NCBI RefSeq assembly: GCF_900114465.1
Contig: NZ_FOTD01000010.1
Span: 1-64,000 of the forward strand
Direction: 5' to 3'
Length of the DNA: 64,000 nt
Origin: Trichococcus palustris
GTDB lineage: Bacteria; Bacillota; Bacilli; Lactobacillales; Aerococcaceae
Shown here: in pieces, positions 17,847-26,143 of the stretch
Layout: every line of letters starts with the position of its first letter
How positions within the stretch are numbered: the stretch's first letter is position 1
The notes under the pieces: generated by a model
What the model saw: only the letters and a program-made list of their open reading frames with translations
Databases searched by the model: none
What the model was told of the DNA's origin: nothing
Program-made: the position numbers and the translations under genes

Positions 17847-19127
17847 ATGAAAGTGAAAACGAATTGGAAAAAATATTTTGGAAGCGGTTTAATTTTAGGG
17901 GCTTCCGCCATGGTTTTAGCGGCATGCGGCGGAAATGCAAACGCAAACGATACAAGCGACACGGGGGCTGCTGCAAACACTTCTGCGGAAGTTGCAGTCA
18001 AAGGTGATGTTAAATTGTGGGTTGATACGGATCATGTAGAAGTCTTCAAAGGAATTGTGGCGGACTTCGAAAAAGAATTCCCCGAAGTTACGGTTGAAGT
18101 GGCAGCGGGAAGCTCAGCGGATGCGAAAAAGGATGTATCGAAAGATCCGAAAGCGGCTGCCGATGTTTTCATGATGCCTCACGATCAGGTCGGTCAAATG
18201 GCTGAAGCGGGTCTGTTGTATCCGAACACAAAATACGCGGATGAAGTAAAAGCAAACAATGTGGAGTCGGCTGTGGAAGGCGTAACGTGGAACGATCAGC
18301 TTTACGGCTATCCATACGGTGTTGAATCACAAGTCCTTTACTACAACAAAGCGAAACTTTCCGAGGAAGACGTCAAGAGCTGGACGACCTTGTCGGCAAA
18401 AGGCAAAATCGGCACAAACTTTGCTGAGAACGGCGCCAACTATATCTTCGGGCCTTTGTTCATGAGTAACGGTCTTTACTTGTACGGCGCAAACGGCGAA
18501 GATCCAAGCGGAACCAATTTCAACAGCGAAAAAGGTGTTGAAGTACTGAAATGGATCGCTGCTCAAAAAAATAATCCGGGTGTGATCCAATCCGGCGCTG
18601 AAGCATTAGCCAATCTGGAATCTGGCGTTTCGGATGCGTTCCTTTCCGGCCCTTGGTCCAAAAATGATGTCATCAAAGCGTTGGGCGAGAACATGGGAGT
18701 TGCGGCCTACCCGACAGTCGATTTCGGCAGCGGCGAAGTTCAAATGAAAGCTTTCTTGGGCGTCAAGTTGTTTGCTGTCAACCAACAGACAGATGCTCCT
18801 TTAGCATCCATGGCTTTGGCGAACTACCTTTCCAATGAAACTTCCCAGTTGACTGAATTCCAGGAAATGGGTGTCATCCCTTCCAATAAAGTCGTTCAGG
18901 CAAATGCGGCAGTGCAAGAAGATGCGGTGGCAAAAGCGGTCATGGAAATGTCCCAACCCACTCATTCAGTCGTAATGCCTAAGGTTCCGGAAATCGTTTC
19001 ATTCTGGCCAGCGATGGATGCTATCATCAATGATACCTACAAAGGCAACATCACAGCATCCGAATATATGGCTAAACTGGACAAATTGGTCAGCGACACA
19101 TCCAAAGTAACAGAAGTAAAAGAATAA
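17847..19127 (+). CDS. malE: Maltose/maltodextrin ABC transporter, substrate-binding lipoprotein
   Basis: 426 residues. A lipoprotein signal peptide ends in the lipobox LAAC with Cys27, followed by an Asn/Ala/Thr-rich linker and a family 1 solute-binding domain (VKLWVDTDHVEVFKGIVADF, later LSGPWSKNDVIKAL). It would be anchored outside the membrane to capture maltodextrins for MalFG. The ATG at 17847 is close to AAGGGGG (three bases); the GTG at 17853 has better spacing and could be used instead. The malF and malG genes follow, after a hairpin that probably allows more MalE than MalFG. Confidence 0.92.
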   Translation: MKVKTNWKKYFGSGLILGASAMVLAACGGNANANDTSDTGAAANTSAEVAVKGDVKLWVDTDHVEVFKGIVADFEKEFPEVTVEVAAGSSADAKKDVSKDPKAAADVFMMPHDQVGQMAEAGLLYPNTKYADEVKANNVESAVEGVTWNDQLYGYPYGVESQVLYYNKAKLSEEDVKSWTTLSAKGKIGTNFAENGANYIFGPLFMSNGLYLYGANGEDPSGTNFNSEKGVEVLKWIAAQKNNPGVIQSGAEALANLESGVSDAFLSGPWSKNDVIKALGENMGVAAYPTVDFGSGEVQMKAFLGVKLFAVNQQTDAPLASMALANYLSNETSQLTEFQEMGVIPSNKVVQANAAVQEDAVAKAVMEMSQPTHSVVMPKVPEIVSFWPAMDAIINDTYKGNITASEYMAKLDKLVSDTSKVTEVKE

Positions 19128-19135
19128 AAAGGAAG

Positions 19136-19166
19136 GAGGGCGAAAGATCACGAATCTTTCGTCCCT
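19136..19166 (+). promoter_or_regulatory. Intercistronic hairpin between malE and malF
   Basis: GAGGGCGAAAGAT pairs with ATCTTTCGTCCCTC apart from one bulge, with only a weak T-run after it. Probably a partial terminator or mRNA stabiliser raising binding-protein levels. Confidence 0.6.
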
Positions 19167-19199
19167 CTTATTTAAATGATGAAAGTGAGTGGGAAAGCC

Positions 19200-20549
19200 A
19201 TGTTCAAGAAAAAAAGTTACGAACAGCAGATGACCTTTCGGAAATTGTTCAAAAAAGGGGACTTAGCAACAAAGCTTTCCTTTGTTGTCATGGGAGCGGC
19301 CAATCTTGCCAACAAACAATACTTAAAGGGTTTGATTTTTTTAGTTTCTGAAATTGCCTTTTTCTATTGGTTGATCCGCAATGGCGTGCAGGCGTTGTCC
19401 ATGTTGGCGACGCTGGGCACCAAGGAGCAAGGGCTCGTTTTTGATGAACAGTTAGGGATCCAAATATTGCAAGAGGGCGACAACTCAATGTTATTGCTAT
19501 TATTCGGTATTGCGGCCATTTTGCTGTGTGTGTTCCTTGTTGTAATGTACGTCATCAATCTGAAAAGCGCGCGGCATATCCATGAACTGAAGGAAGCGGA
19601 TGAAAAGATTCCGAGTACGATGGATGATTTGGGGAGTTTGCTGAATGAACGGTTCTACGCCACCCTGATGGCGATTCCGTTGCTGGGCGTACTGTTGTTC
19701 ACGGTCCTACCATTGCTCTATATGGTTTCGATTGCCTTCACGAACTATGACCACACGCATCTGCCGCCGAAAAACCTGTTCACATGGGTCGGCTTGGTGA
19801 ACTTCGGCAACGTCATTTCCGGGAAAATGGCGGGCACGTTCTTCCCGGTCTTGGGATGGACGCTGACCTGGGCGACGCTTGCAACAGTCACTTGCTTTTT
19901 CTTCGGCATCCTCCTGGCGCTTTTGATCAATACCAAAGGACTGAAATTCAAAGGCGTTTGGCGCACGATTTTCGTCATCACGATGGCTGTGCCGCAATTC
20001 ATCTCGCTGTTGGTGATGCGCAATCTATTGAATGGCGCGGGTCCCATCAATGCGACGCTGCTGAGTCTGGGGCTGATCGATGCCGCCATCCCGTTTTTGA
20101 CGGATCCGATTTGGGCCAAAATTACCGTCGTTGTCGTGAACATGTGGATCGGTATTCCGGCAACGATGCTTGTTTCGACAGGGATCATCCAAAATCTGCC
20201 GACTGACCAGATCGAGGCGGCACGGATCGATGGCGCGAATAAATTGCAGATTTTCAGGAACATCACTTTCCCGCAAATCTTGTTCGTCATGATGCCTGCG
20301 TTGATCCAACAGTTCATCGGAAACATCAACAACTTCAACGTCATTTTTCTGTTGACCGGCGGCGGCCCTTCGAATTCCGATTTTTACGGCGCGGGGTCGA
20401 CGGACTTGCTGGTAACTTGGCTGTACAATTTGACCGTCAACACGATGGACTATAACTTGGCGTCCGTCATCGGCATCTTGATCTTCATCTTGTCCGCAGT
20501 ATTCAGTCTGCTTGCTTACACAAGAACGAATTCATTTAAGGAGGGCTAA
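19200..20549 (+). CDS. malF: Maltodextrin ABC transporter permease MalF
   Basis: About 449 residues. A long N-terminal part with two membrane segments (residues about 35-120) is typical of Gram-positive MalF. It is followed by the six-helix permease domain with the EAA loop IEAARIDGANKLQIFRNITFP near residue 340 that docks the ATPase. The ATG at 19200 is preferred over 19176, which has no ribosome site; evidence for either is weak. A stretch resembling its 3' end recurs at 1173-1240. No malK-type ATPase gene is present in the window, so a shared MsmX-like ATPase is expected. Confidence 0.9.
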   Translation: MFKKKSYEQQMTFRKLFKKGDLATKLSFVVMGAANLANKQYLKGLIFLVSEIAFFYWLIRNGVQALSMLATLGTKEQGLVFDEQLGIQILQEGDNSMLLLLFGIAAILLCVFLVVMYVINLKSARHIHELKEADEKIPSTMDDLGSLLNERFYATLMAIPLLGVLLFTVLPLLYMVSIAFTNYDHTHLPPKNLFTWVGLVNFGNVISGKMAGTFFPVLGWTLTWATLATVTCFFFGILLALLINTKGLKFKGVWRTIFVITMAVPQFISLLVMRNLLNGAGPINATLLSLGLIDAAIPFLTDPIWAKITVVVVNMWIGIPATMLVSTGIIQNLPTDQIEAARIDGANKLQIFRNITFPQILFVMMPALIQQFIGNINNFNVIFLLTGGGPSNSDFYGAGSTDLLVTWLYNLTVNTMDYNLASVIGILIFILSAVFSLLAYTRTNSFKEG

Positions 20550-20553
20550 AAAC

Positions 20554-21426
20554 ATGGCAAAAGAAAAGAAAACAACAGGATACAAAGCGCAGCGGCGGTA
20601 TTCGCTTGCTGCAGTCTATGCCATCCTTGCTGTGATGTCGGTCATTTGGCTGTTTCCTATCGTATGGATCGTTTTGACCAGCTTCCGGGCAGAAGGCGGC
20701 GCATTTGTTCCTTACATCATCCCAAAAACATTCACTTTGGAAAACTATCAGATTCTCCTGCAGAACACATCCGGAAATTATCCGTTTATCCGCTGGTTCT
20801 TGAACACGTTATTTGTTTCCGTCATCAGCTGCATCCTGTCGACTTTCATCACGATCGCAATGGCGTACGCACTGTCGCGCCTGCGCTTCAAGATGAGAAA
20901 ACCGTTCCTGAAAGTTGCGCTGGTATTGAACATGTTCCCTGGATTCATGAGCATGATTGCCGTGTATTACATCCTGAAAGCCCTGAACTTGACAGAAACC
21001 CTGTTTGCCTTGATTTTGGTTTATTCTGCGGGCTCTGCACTGGGCTTTTACATTGCCAAAGGCTTCTTTGATACGATCCCGATGGCACTGGATGAATCCG
21101 CCATGATCGACGGAGCGAACAAATGGCAGATTTTCACGAAAATCACGCTGCCGTTGTCCAAACCGATCATCGTGTATACGTCATTGCTGGCCTTCATGGC
21201 GCCGTGGATGGACTTCATCTTCGCAAAAATCATCATGGGCGACAACATCCAAAACTACACGATCGCAATCGGACTGTTCACGATGATGACCCGCACGACC
21301 GCGAACTCGCTGTTTATGGCATTCACCGCAGGCTGCGTGCTGATCGCCATCCCAATCACGATTCTGTTCATCTTCATGCAGCGCTTCTATGTGGAAGGCG
21401 TGACTTCCGGATCTGTCAAAGGATAA
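20554..21426 (+). CDS. malG: Maltodextrin ABC transporter permease MalG
   Basis: 290 residues, six membrane segments, EAA loop MDESAMIDGANKWQIFTKITLP at about residues 180-200, ending in FYVEGVTSGSVKG as in other MalG proteins. It starts at 20554 after AAGGAGGG, four bases past the malF stop. Partner of MalF in the maltodextrin importer. A perfect terminator follows at 21509. Confidence 0.92.
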   Translation: MAKEKKTTGYKAQRRYSLAAVYAILAVMSVIWLFPIVWIVLTSFRAEGGAFVPYIIPKTFTLENYQILLQNTSGNYPFIRWFLNTLFVSVISCILSTFITIAMAYALSRLRFKMRKPFLKVALVLNMFPGFMSMIAVYYILKALNLTETLFALILVYSAGSALGFYIAKGFFDTIPMALDESAMIDGANKWQIFTKITLPLSKPIIVYTSLLAFMAPWMDFIFAKIIMGDNIQNYTIAIGLFTMMTRTTANSLFMAFTAGCVLIAIPITILFIFMQRFYVEGVTSGSVKG

Positions 21427-21508
21427 ACGTGTTCAAAAGCGCCGATCAACAGGTTGACTTGCCATGACATAAGTCGCGATTGCATTCTTTTTGATAAAAT
21501 CTTAAATC

Positions 21509-21550
21509 AAAACAGCAGAATCCCTTGATGTGAAGGGATTCTGCTGTTTT
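21509..21550 (+). terminator. Terminator of malEFG
   Basis: An 18-bp perfect stem, AACAGCAGAATCCCTT with flanking As, pairing with AAGGGATTCTGCTGTT and flanking Ts, around the loop GATGTG. Confidence 0.85.
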
Positions 21551-22093
21551 GGTTTGCTTATGGCACGGGGACGGATTTTGAGGAAATATATCCAAGATTA
21601 CTGTTCGTCCGCAGAGCTTCTTCAGGTGGCTGAACAGTTGGACGAGAAAATTACAGAGTTTGATCAAGAGATATCGACGACGGAGGCAGGCGGTGAAAGA
21701 AAGCAACTTCGATCCCAACGAAAAATTCCGAAGCAGTATAGCAAACTCATTTTGGAGATGGCAAAGCGGAAGCAGAAATATCAGCGTGATATGATGATTT
21801 TCGGAGAAAGAAACAGCTACTCCAAGACGGATCATGATGCTACATTCATGCGGATGAAAGAAGATTACATGAAGAATGGCCAGCTGAAGGCCGGCTACAA
21901 TATGCATTGGCTTAAGATATTTTCCCAAATCCCACGGATACGCGCTCATGGCAGTGAACATGAGGAAATACACTGCCCGTGAAGCCCTCCTTAGGAGGGA
22001 AACTGCTCCAAAATCCTCAAAAAAAGGTTCCGACCACCACAATCTGGTGATTGGAACCTTTTTTCGTTCACTTCAGCTAGTTATGTCCCAGCC
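21550..22093 (+). pseudogene. Decayed IS1182-type element
   Basis: A middle fragment of an IS1182 transposase ([20 protein letters not shown]) is fused, after an internal deletion, to the C-terminal coding region in another frame ([20 protein letters not shown] readable from 21948). It ends with the family hairpin and the terminal repeat AGCTAGTTATGTCCCAGCC at 22075-22093, identical to 331-349. The N-terminal half and left end are missing. Non-functional. Confidence 0.8.
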
Positions 22094-22245
22094 TCTTTCC
22101 TCTTTGCGATGGTTTGTAAAAAAATTATAGTACAGTTCTTGAGAAGAGAATACTTTCCAGCTATCAACTTTATTTTTTTGAAATAGATGTATCTCAAACA
22201 TTAGGTTTTATGTCTAACTTTTGGGATGGATAAAGAAATTGAGAT

Positions 22246-22947
22246 TTAAAAAACAGACATAGATTCGTCGGTACTCTCCACTTGTTTAAGGTACCTATAA
22301 ACGCTTGGTTCAGAAATTTTCAGTATTTCAGCTACTTGAGAAACAGCACCCTTCACTTCAAAAAAACCTTTATCAAAAAGAATTTTTACTATTTCAATTT
22401 TTTGTTCAGGTTTCAAAGCTACGTTAGAATTTAATACATTTGCGGGAACAATCGAGTAAATGATATCTTTGAGAGTCTCAGAAAAATATTCGATAAATTC
22501 AACGCCATTACTTGTAGGACTATCTACATGATTTTTAGCTATCTTATCAGACTGAACATCCATTTTTATATTCCCTAAATTTAAAATTTTTTGTGACAAA
22601 ATAACATACGGAGAAATATCAACATTAAAGCATAGCATGGCTTCTAGTTCGCCTTCTGGTGACTTAATGAAATAGGTCGAAGCCTGAATATCTCTATTGT
22701 CTTTTGTAATGCCTTTATAATTTTGGATATAAGGCTGTTTTTTGTATACCTTGTTCTTTATCATCTCTAAGGCAAGACCAGTTAAAGGGGCATTTTTAGT
22801 TCGTCCAGAGATGTGTCCGTTGACTATAGCTCCAATATAGTTATGATCTGGTTCAATAATCTGTAAGACAATCTCTACATTATCGCCTAAAATATTTCCT
22901 AAAAAATGTACAAATTGAATTAACTCAATTTTTCTGTTTTCTTCCAT
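22246..22947 (-). CDS. YheO/DauR-type transcriptional regulator (PAS-like domain + HTH)
   Basis: 233 residues. The N-terminal YheO-like PAS domain (about 5-115, with VEIVLQIIEPDHNYIGAIVNGHISGR and a later EAMLCFNVD) precedes a C-terminal helix-turn-helix (GAVSQVAEILKISEPSVYRYL, about 199-219). Relatives such as DauR control amino-acid breakdown genes. AAGGAGTG lies before the ATG at 22947. It diverges from the RidA/lyase/deacylase operon, and the shared region contains three AATAATAAATTATC-like elements, so it is the likely local regulator, perhaps sensing a pathway intermediate. Confidence 0.8.
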   Translation of the reverse strand: MEENRKIELIQFVHFLGNILGDNVEIVLQIIEPDHNYIGAIVNGHISGRTKNAPLTGLALEMIKNKVYKKQPYIQNYKGITKDNRDIQASTYFIKSPEGELEAMLCFNVDISPYVILSQKILNLGNIKMDVQSDKIAKNHVDSPTSNGVEFIEYFSETLKDIIYSIVPANVLNSNVALKPEQKIEIVKILFDKGFFEVKGAVSQVAEILKISEPSVYRYLKQVESTDESMSVF

Positions 22948-22993
22948 TATTAATCACTCCTTGCAAGTATTATACACTATCTCAATTATTAAT

Positions 22994-23080
22994 GATAATA
23001 AATTATTAAAATCTGATAATTTATTATTGCTTAATGCGCTTTCATGTGATAAACTTTTTTTGTGTTAATAATAAATTATC
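22994..23080. promoter_or_regulatory. Three AT-rich operator-like repeats upstream of ridA
   Basis: GATAATAAATTATTA (22994-23008), GATAATTTATTATTG (23015-23029) and TTAATAATAAATTATC (23065-23080). The second, read on the other strand, is CAATAATAAATTATC, nearly the same as the third. Probable binding sites of the divergent YheO-type regulator. Confidence 0.55.
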
Positions 23081-23221
23081 AATCGCGGAAGGAGCGTTAG
23101 AAGTGTCAATTCTTCAAAATATAGTTGGTATAAGAACGTAGATGGTTATCTTTATACTTCTAGGCAATTTGCACAAGATTAAGTTGAATTCAATATTGAG
23201 ACACAATTGCAATTTATTTTA

Positions 23222-23236
23222 ATGAAAACGCTTGAG
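23222..23236 (+). promoter_or_regulatory. Probable cre site before ridA
   Basis: ATGAAAACGCTTGAG is close to the CcpA consensus TGWAANCGNTNWCA and lies about 65 bases before the RidA start; it suggests catabolite control of the operon. Confidence 0.4.
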
Positions 23237-23299
23237 TTTTGACGCATACGGTAATAAAATATTATTAAGATGATAAAAAATAAAAGGGAAGTGTCTAAC

Positions 23300-23662
23300 A
23301 TGCAAAACACAATTAAAGCAGTCGGTCCTTATTCTGCTTACAGGAAATCTGGTAATCTTATTTTTATTTCTGGTCAACTACCAATTGATCCCAACACAAA
23401 TGCTATTGTATCTGGAAATATTGAGGAGCAAACAGAGCAATCTTTAAAAAATTTAAAAGAACTATTAGAAGAACAAAATTTAGATATGTCAGCTATTGTA
23501 AAAACAACTGTTTTTTTGGCGGATATTAAGGATTTCAATACAGTGAATGAAATTTATAGTGGATTTTTTGAAAGCCCTTACCCATCGAGATCAGCTTTTC
23601 AGGTTGCAGCATTACCCAAAGGGGCGTTAATAGAAATTGAAGCTATTGCTCAAGGCGAATAG
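23300..23662 (+). CDS. RidA family enamine/imine deaminase
   Basis: 120 residues, full family length. It opens with VGPYSAYRKSGNLIFISGQLP and ends with PYPSRSAFQVAALPKGALIEIEAIA, which contains the conserved arginine that holds the substrate carboxylate and the glutamate near the C-terminus. RidA proteins hydrolyse reactive enamines such as 2-aminoacrylate released by PLP enzymes. The ATG at 23300 follows AAAAGGGAAG. It heads an operon with a transporter, a PLP beta-lyase and an amidohydrolase; the lyase would release exactly the intermediate RidA quenches. Confidence 0.9.
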   Translation: MQNTIKAVGPYSAYRKSGNLIFISGQLPIDPNTNAIVSGNIEEQTEQSLKNLKELLEEQNLDMSAIVKTTVFLADIKDFNTVNEIYSGFFESPYPSRSAFQVAALPKGALIEIEAIAQGE

Positions 23663-23680
23663 AACGAGGAGGATAAAAAA

Positions 23681-24877
23681 ATGGAATGGACAATGTTCTT
23701 AGCACTTACAGTTTGTTGTTTAGCTATGTATATAGGTGAAGTCGTCTCTATAAAACTTAAAGGTTTAGTTCCACAAATGCTTGTAGTTTCGATTATCTTC
23801 TTAGTTGGTTTCTGGACTATTTTTCCCAAGGATATTCTGGCAATTAGTGGGATACAGACATTGGCAAAGGTTATGATGGGTATGATTTTAATCCATGTGG
23901 GATCAATGTTTGAGTTGAAGGACCTCGTTAAAGAGTGGAAAACAGTTGTTACAGTTTTATTTGCAATGGTAGGGATAGTAGCATTTGTATACTTCCTTGC
24001 TCCATTGGTTATTGACAGTACTACTGCATTAATTGCAATCCCACCACTAACTGGCGGAGGAATGGCAGCATTAATTATGAATAATGCTGCAGTAGAAGCT
24101 GGCAAACCGGAATTAGGAATGTTACCGATGTTAATCTTTGTATTACATGGATTTGTTGGATTCCCATTAACTGCCATATTTTTAAATAAAGAAAGTAAGC
24201 GTTTGAAACTTGAATATCGAAACTCTGGTATTAAATATGTTAGAAATGAAACAATTCCTAAAGTGAATGTTGCTACACTAGCTACACCAATTAGAAGTAA
24301 CTTATATGAATTAGTCCCGGAACAATACAGAACATCTACTTTTTATATTACAGTTCTAGTATTTTTCGCCTTTATTTGTGAGTACTTAACCGGCCTTACC
24401 GGTATAAACAATGCAATTATCCAAGTTCTTTTAGGTATGGCATTGAGATTAGTAGGTATCCTCGAACCAAAACCGTTAAGCAAAACGGAATCAAATGGTA
24501 TATTGACCTTGGCATTGTTTGTAAGCTTTATGGGATCATTTGCTTTTGCAACAGTGGACGTTATCATTAAATTGTTAATAACAATTGCTATCCTAATGGC
24601 TCTTTCGACAATTGGTTTAATGATAGCAAGTACATTAATTGGAAAAAGATTAGGATTTACAACACAAATGTCAATTGCAATTGGGCTCAACTGTTATTTA
24701 GGTTTTCCATTTAACTATGGACTCACAATGGAAGCAATTAAAAGTGTTGCAGAAAATGAAGAAGAAGAAGCATATCTCCATGATTATTTAATGCCGAAAA
24801 TGATTGTGGCTGGGATTGTATCTGTCTCTATTTGTTCGGCGATTTTAGCAGGTATAGTAGCAAATATCGTCTTTTAG
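23681..24877 (+). CDS. Multi-pass membrane transporter of unassigned family
   Basis: 398 residues with about 10-11 hydrophobic helices and no signal peptide. Notable are a glycine-rich IPPLTGGGMAALIMNNAAVEAGKPELGM around residues 112-139 and a related second-half segment (LGFTTQMSIAIGLNCYLGFPFNYG), suggesting two pseudo-symmetric halves as in secondary carriers with re-entrant loops. I do not recognise the family with confidence; a distant GltS/2HCT-like sodium symporter is possible. GAGGAGG precedes the ATG, 18 bases after ridA. By position it should import the substrate of the deacylase and lyase that follow. Confidence 0.7.
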   Translation: MEWTMFLALTVCCLAMYIGEVVSIKLKGLVPQMLVVSIIFLVGFWTIFPKDILAISGIQTLAKVMMGMILIHVGSMFELKDLVKEWKTVVTVLFAMVGIVAFVYFLAPLVIDSTTALIAIPPLTGGGMAALIMNNAAVEAGKPELGMLPMLIFVLHGFVGFPLTAIFLNKESKRLKLEYRNSGIKYVRNETIPKVNVATLATPIRSNLYELVPEQYRTSTFYITVLVFFAFICEYLTGLTGINNAIIQVLLGMALRLVGILEPKPLSKTESNGILTLALFVSFMGSFAFATVDVIIKLLITIAILMALSTIGLMIASTLIGKRLGFTTQMSIAIGLNCYLGFPFNYGLTMEAIKSVAENEEEEAYLHDYLMPKMIVAGIVSVSICSAILAGIVANIVF

Positions 24878-24935
24878 GTAATATTTTGATTAAACAAACA
24901 TGTAAAGTGATTTTTATTAACAGAAGGAGGAGCTT

Positions 24936-26141
24936 ATGATGCTAGCTCAAAAAACAAAGTATGATTTTGACAATTTAATTAACAGAACCAATACGGGTTC
25001 TTATAAATGGGAACAAATGAAAGGGTGGAACCCCAATGTTAGTAAAGAGGTTATACCGTTTAGCGTAGCTGACATGGAATTGAAAAATCCACCTGAAATT
25101 ATTGAAGGTTTAAAAAGTTATCTTGACGATCTTGTTTTAGGTTACACAATTCCAACGAAAGGTTTTACAGATGCGGTATGTGGTTGGATGGAAAAAAGAC
25201 ATAACTGGCAAATTGAACCGGAATGGATTGTTAGTACACCAGGTGTTGTATACGCCTTTTACACTGCCATAAAGGCATTCTCAGAACCCGGAGACGGAAT
25301 AATTATAAACCCGCCTGTCTATTATCCTTTCTATAGTGGTATTGAACTAAATGATAGAAAAGTTGTTAAAAGTCCATTAGTTCAAGATGGGATGACATAT
25401 ACAATTGATTATGATGATTTAGAGAAAAAAGCAGCTGATCCTAATAATAAAGTTTTATTATTTTGTAGTCCGCATAACCCGGTTGGTCGCGTCTGGAAGA
25501 AAGAAGAACTAGAAAAAGTAGCCGATATCTGTTTGAGAAACAATGTATTGATTATCTCTGATGAAATTCATAATGACCTAATAATGCCGGGATATGAACA
25601 TACCCTATTTGCAACAATATCTGATGATGTAGCCAACAACCTCATTGTATGCACAGCACCAAGCAAAACTTTTAATCTTGCAGGTATGCAGTTATCAAAT
25701 ATTATCATTCCAAACAAGGAAATCAGGGAACGTTTTGTAAAAGAAAATGAGAAGAATGGAGTTAACACATTAAACATTTTAGGTTATAAGGCATGCGAAA
25801 TTGCTTATACCCAATGTGAAGGATGGTTAGATCAGTTAATACAATTAATATATGAGAATCATAATATTCTAAAGGAATATATGAGTGAAAATCTACCACA
25901 AATAAAAGTCTATGACATTGAAGGAACATACTTGCAGTGGTTTGATTTTCGTGCACTTGGTCTTGATAAAGATGAGCTGGAAACATTCTTGCATACGGAA
26001 GCAGAAGTGTTCTTTGACGAAGGCTATGTTTTTGGAGATGAAGGAAATGGATTTGAACGTATGAATCTGGCTTGTCCAACAGAAACAATGCTTCAAGGAC
26101 TTGAACAATTAAAAGTTGCTATTAATAATAGGGGGCTATAA
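24936..26141 (+). CDS. MalY/PatB-type PLP-dependent C-S beta-lyase or aminotransferase
   Basis: 401 residues, fold-type I. The N-terminal FDNLINRTNTGSYKWEQM, then PFSVADMELKNPPEI, is diagnostic of the MalY/PatB branch. The PLP lysine sits in APSKTFNLAGMQ at about residues 242-253, with DEIHNDL upstream for the pyridine nitrogen. Branch members cleave cystathionine and other cysteine S-conjugates to a thiol, pyruvate and ammonia via 2-aminoacrylate. AAGGAGGAG precedes the start; ATG codons at 24936 and 24939 are both possible. It is followed two bases later by an M20 deacylase, which I infer supplies its free cysteine conjugate. Confidence 0.85.
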   Translation: MMLAQKTKYDFDNLINRTNTGSYKWEQMKGWNPNVSKEVIPFSVADMELKNPPEIIEGLKSYLDDLVLGYTIPTKGFTDAVCGWMEKRHNWQIEPEWIVSTPGVVYAFYTAIKAFSEPGDGIIINPPVYYPFYSGIELNDRKVVKSPLVQDGMTYTIDYDDLEKKAADPNNKVLLFCSPHNPVGRVWKKEELEKVADICLRNNVLIISDEIHNDLIMPGYEHTLFATISDDVANNLIVCTAPSKTFNLAGMQLSNIIIPNKEIRERFVKENEKNGVNTLNILGYKACEIAYTQCEGWLDQLIQLIYENHNILKEYMSENLPQIKVYDIEGTYLQWFDFRALGLDKDELETFLHTEAEVFFDEGYVFGDEGNGFERMNLACPTETMLQGLEQLKVAINNRGL

Positions 26142-26143
26142 TA

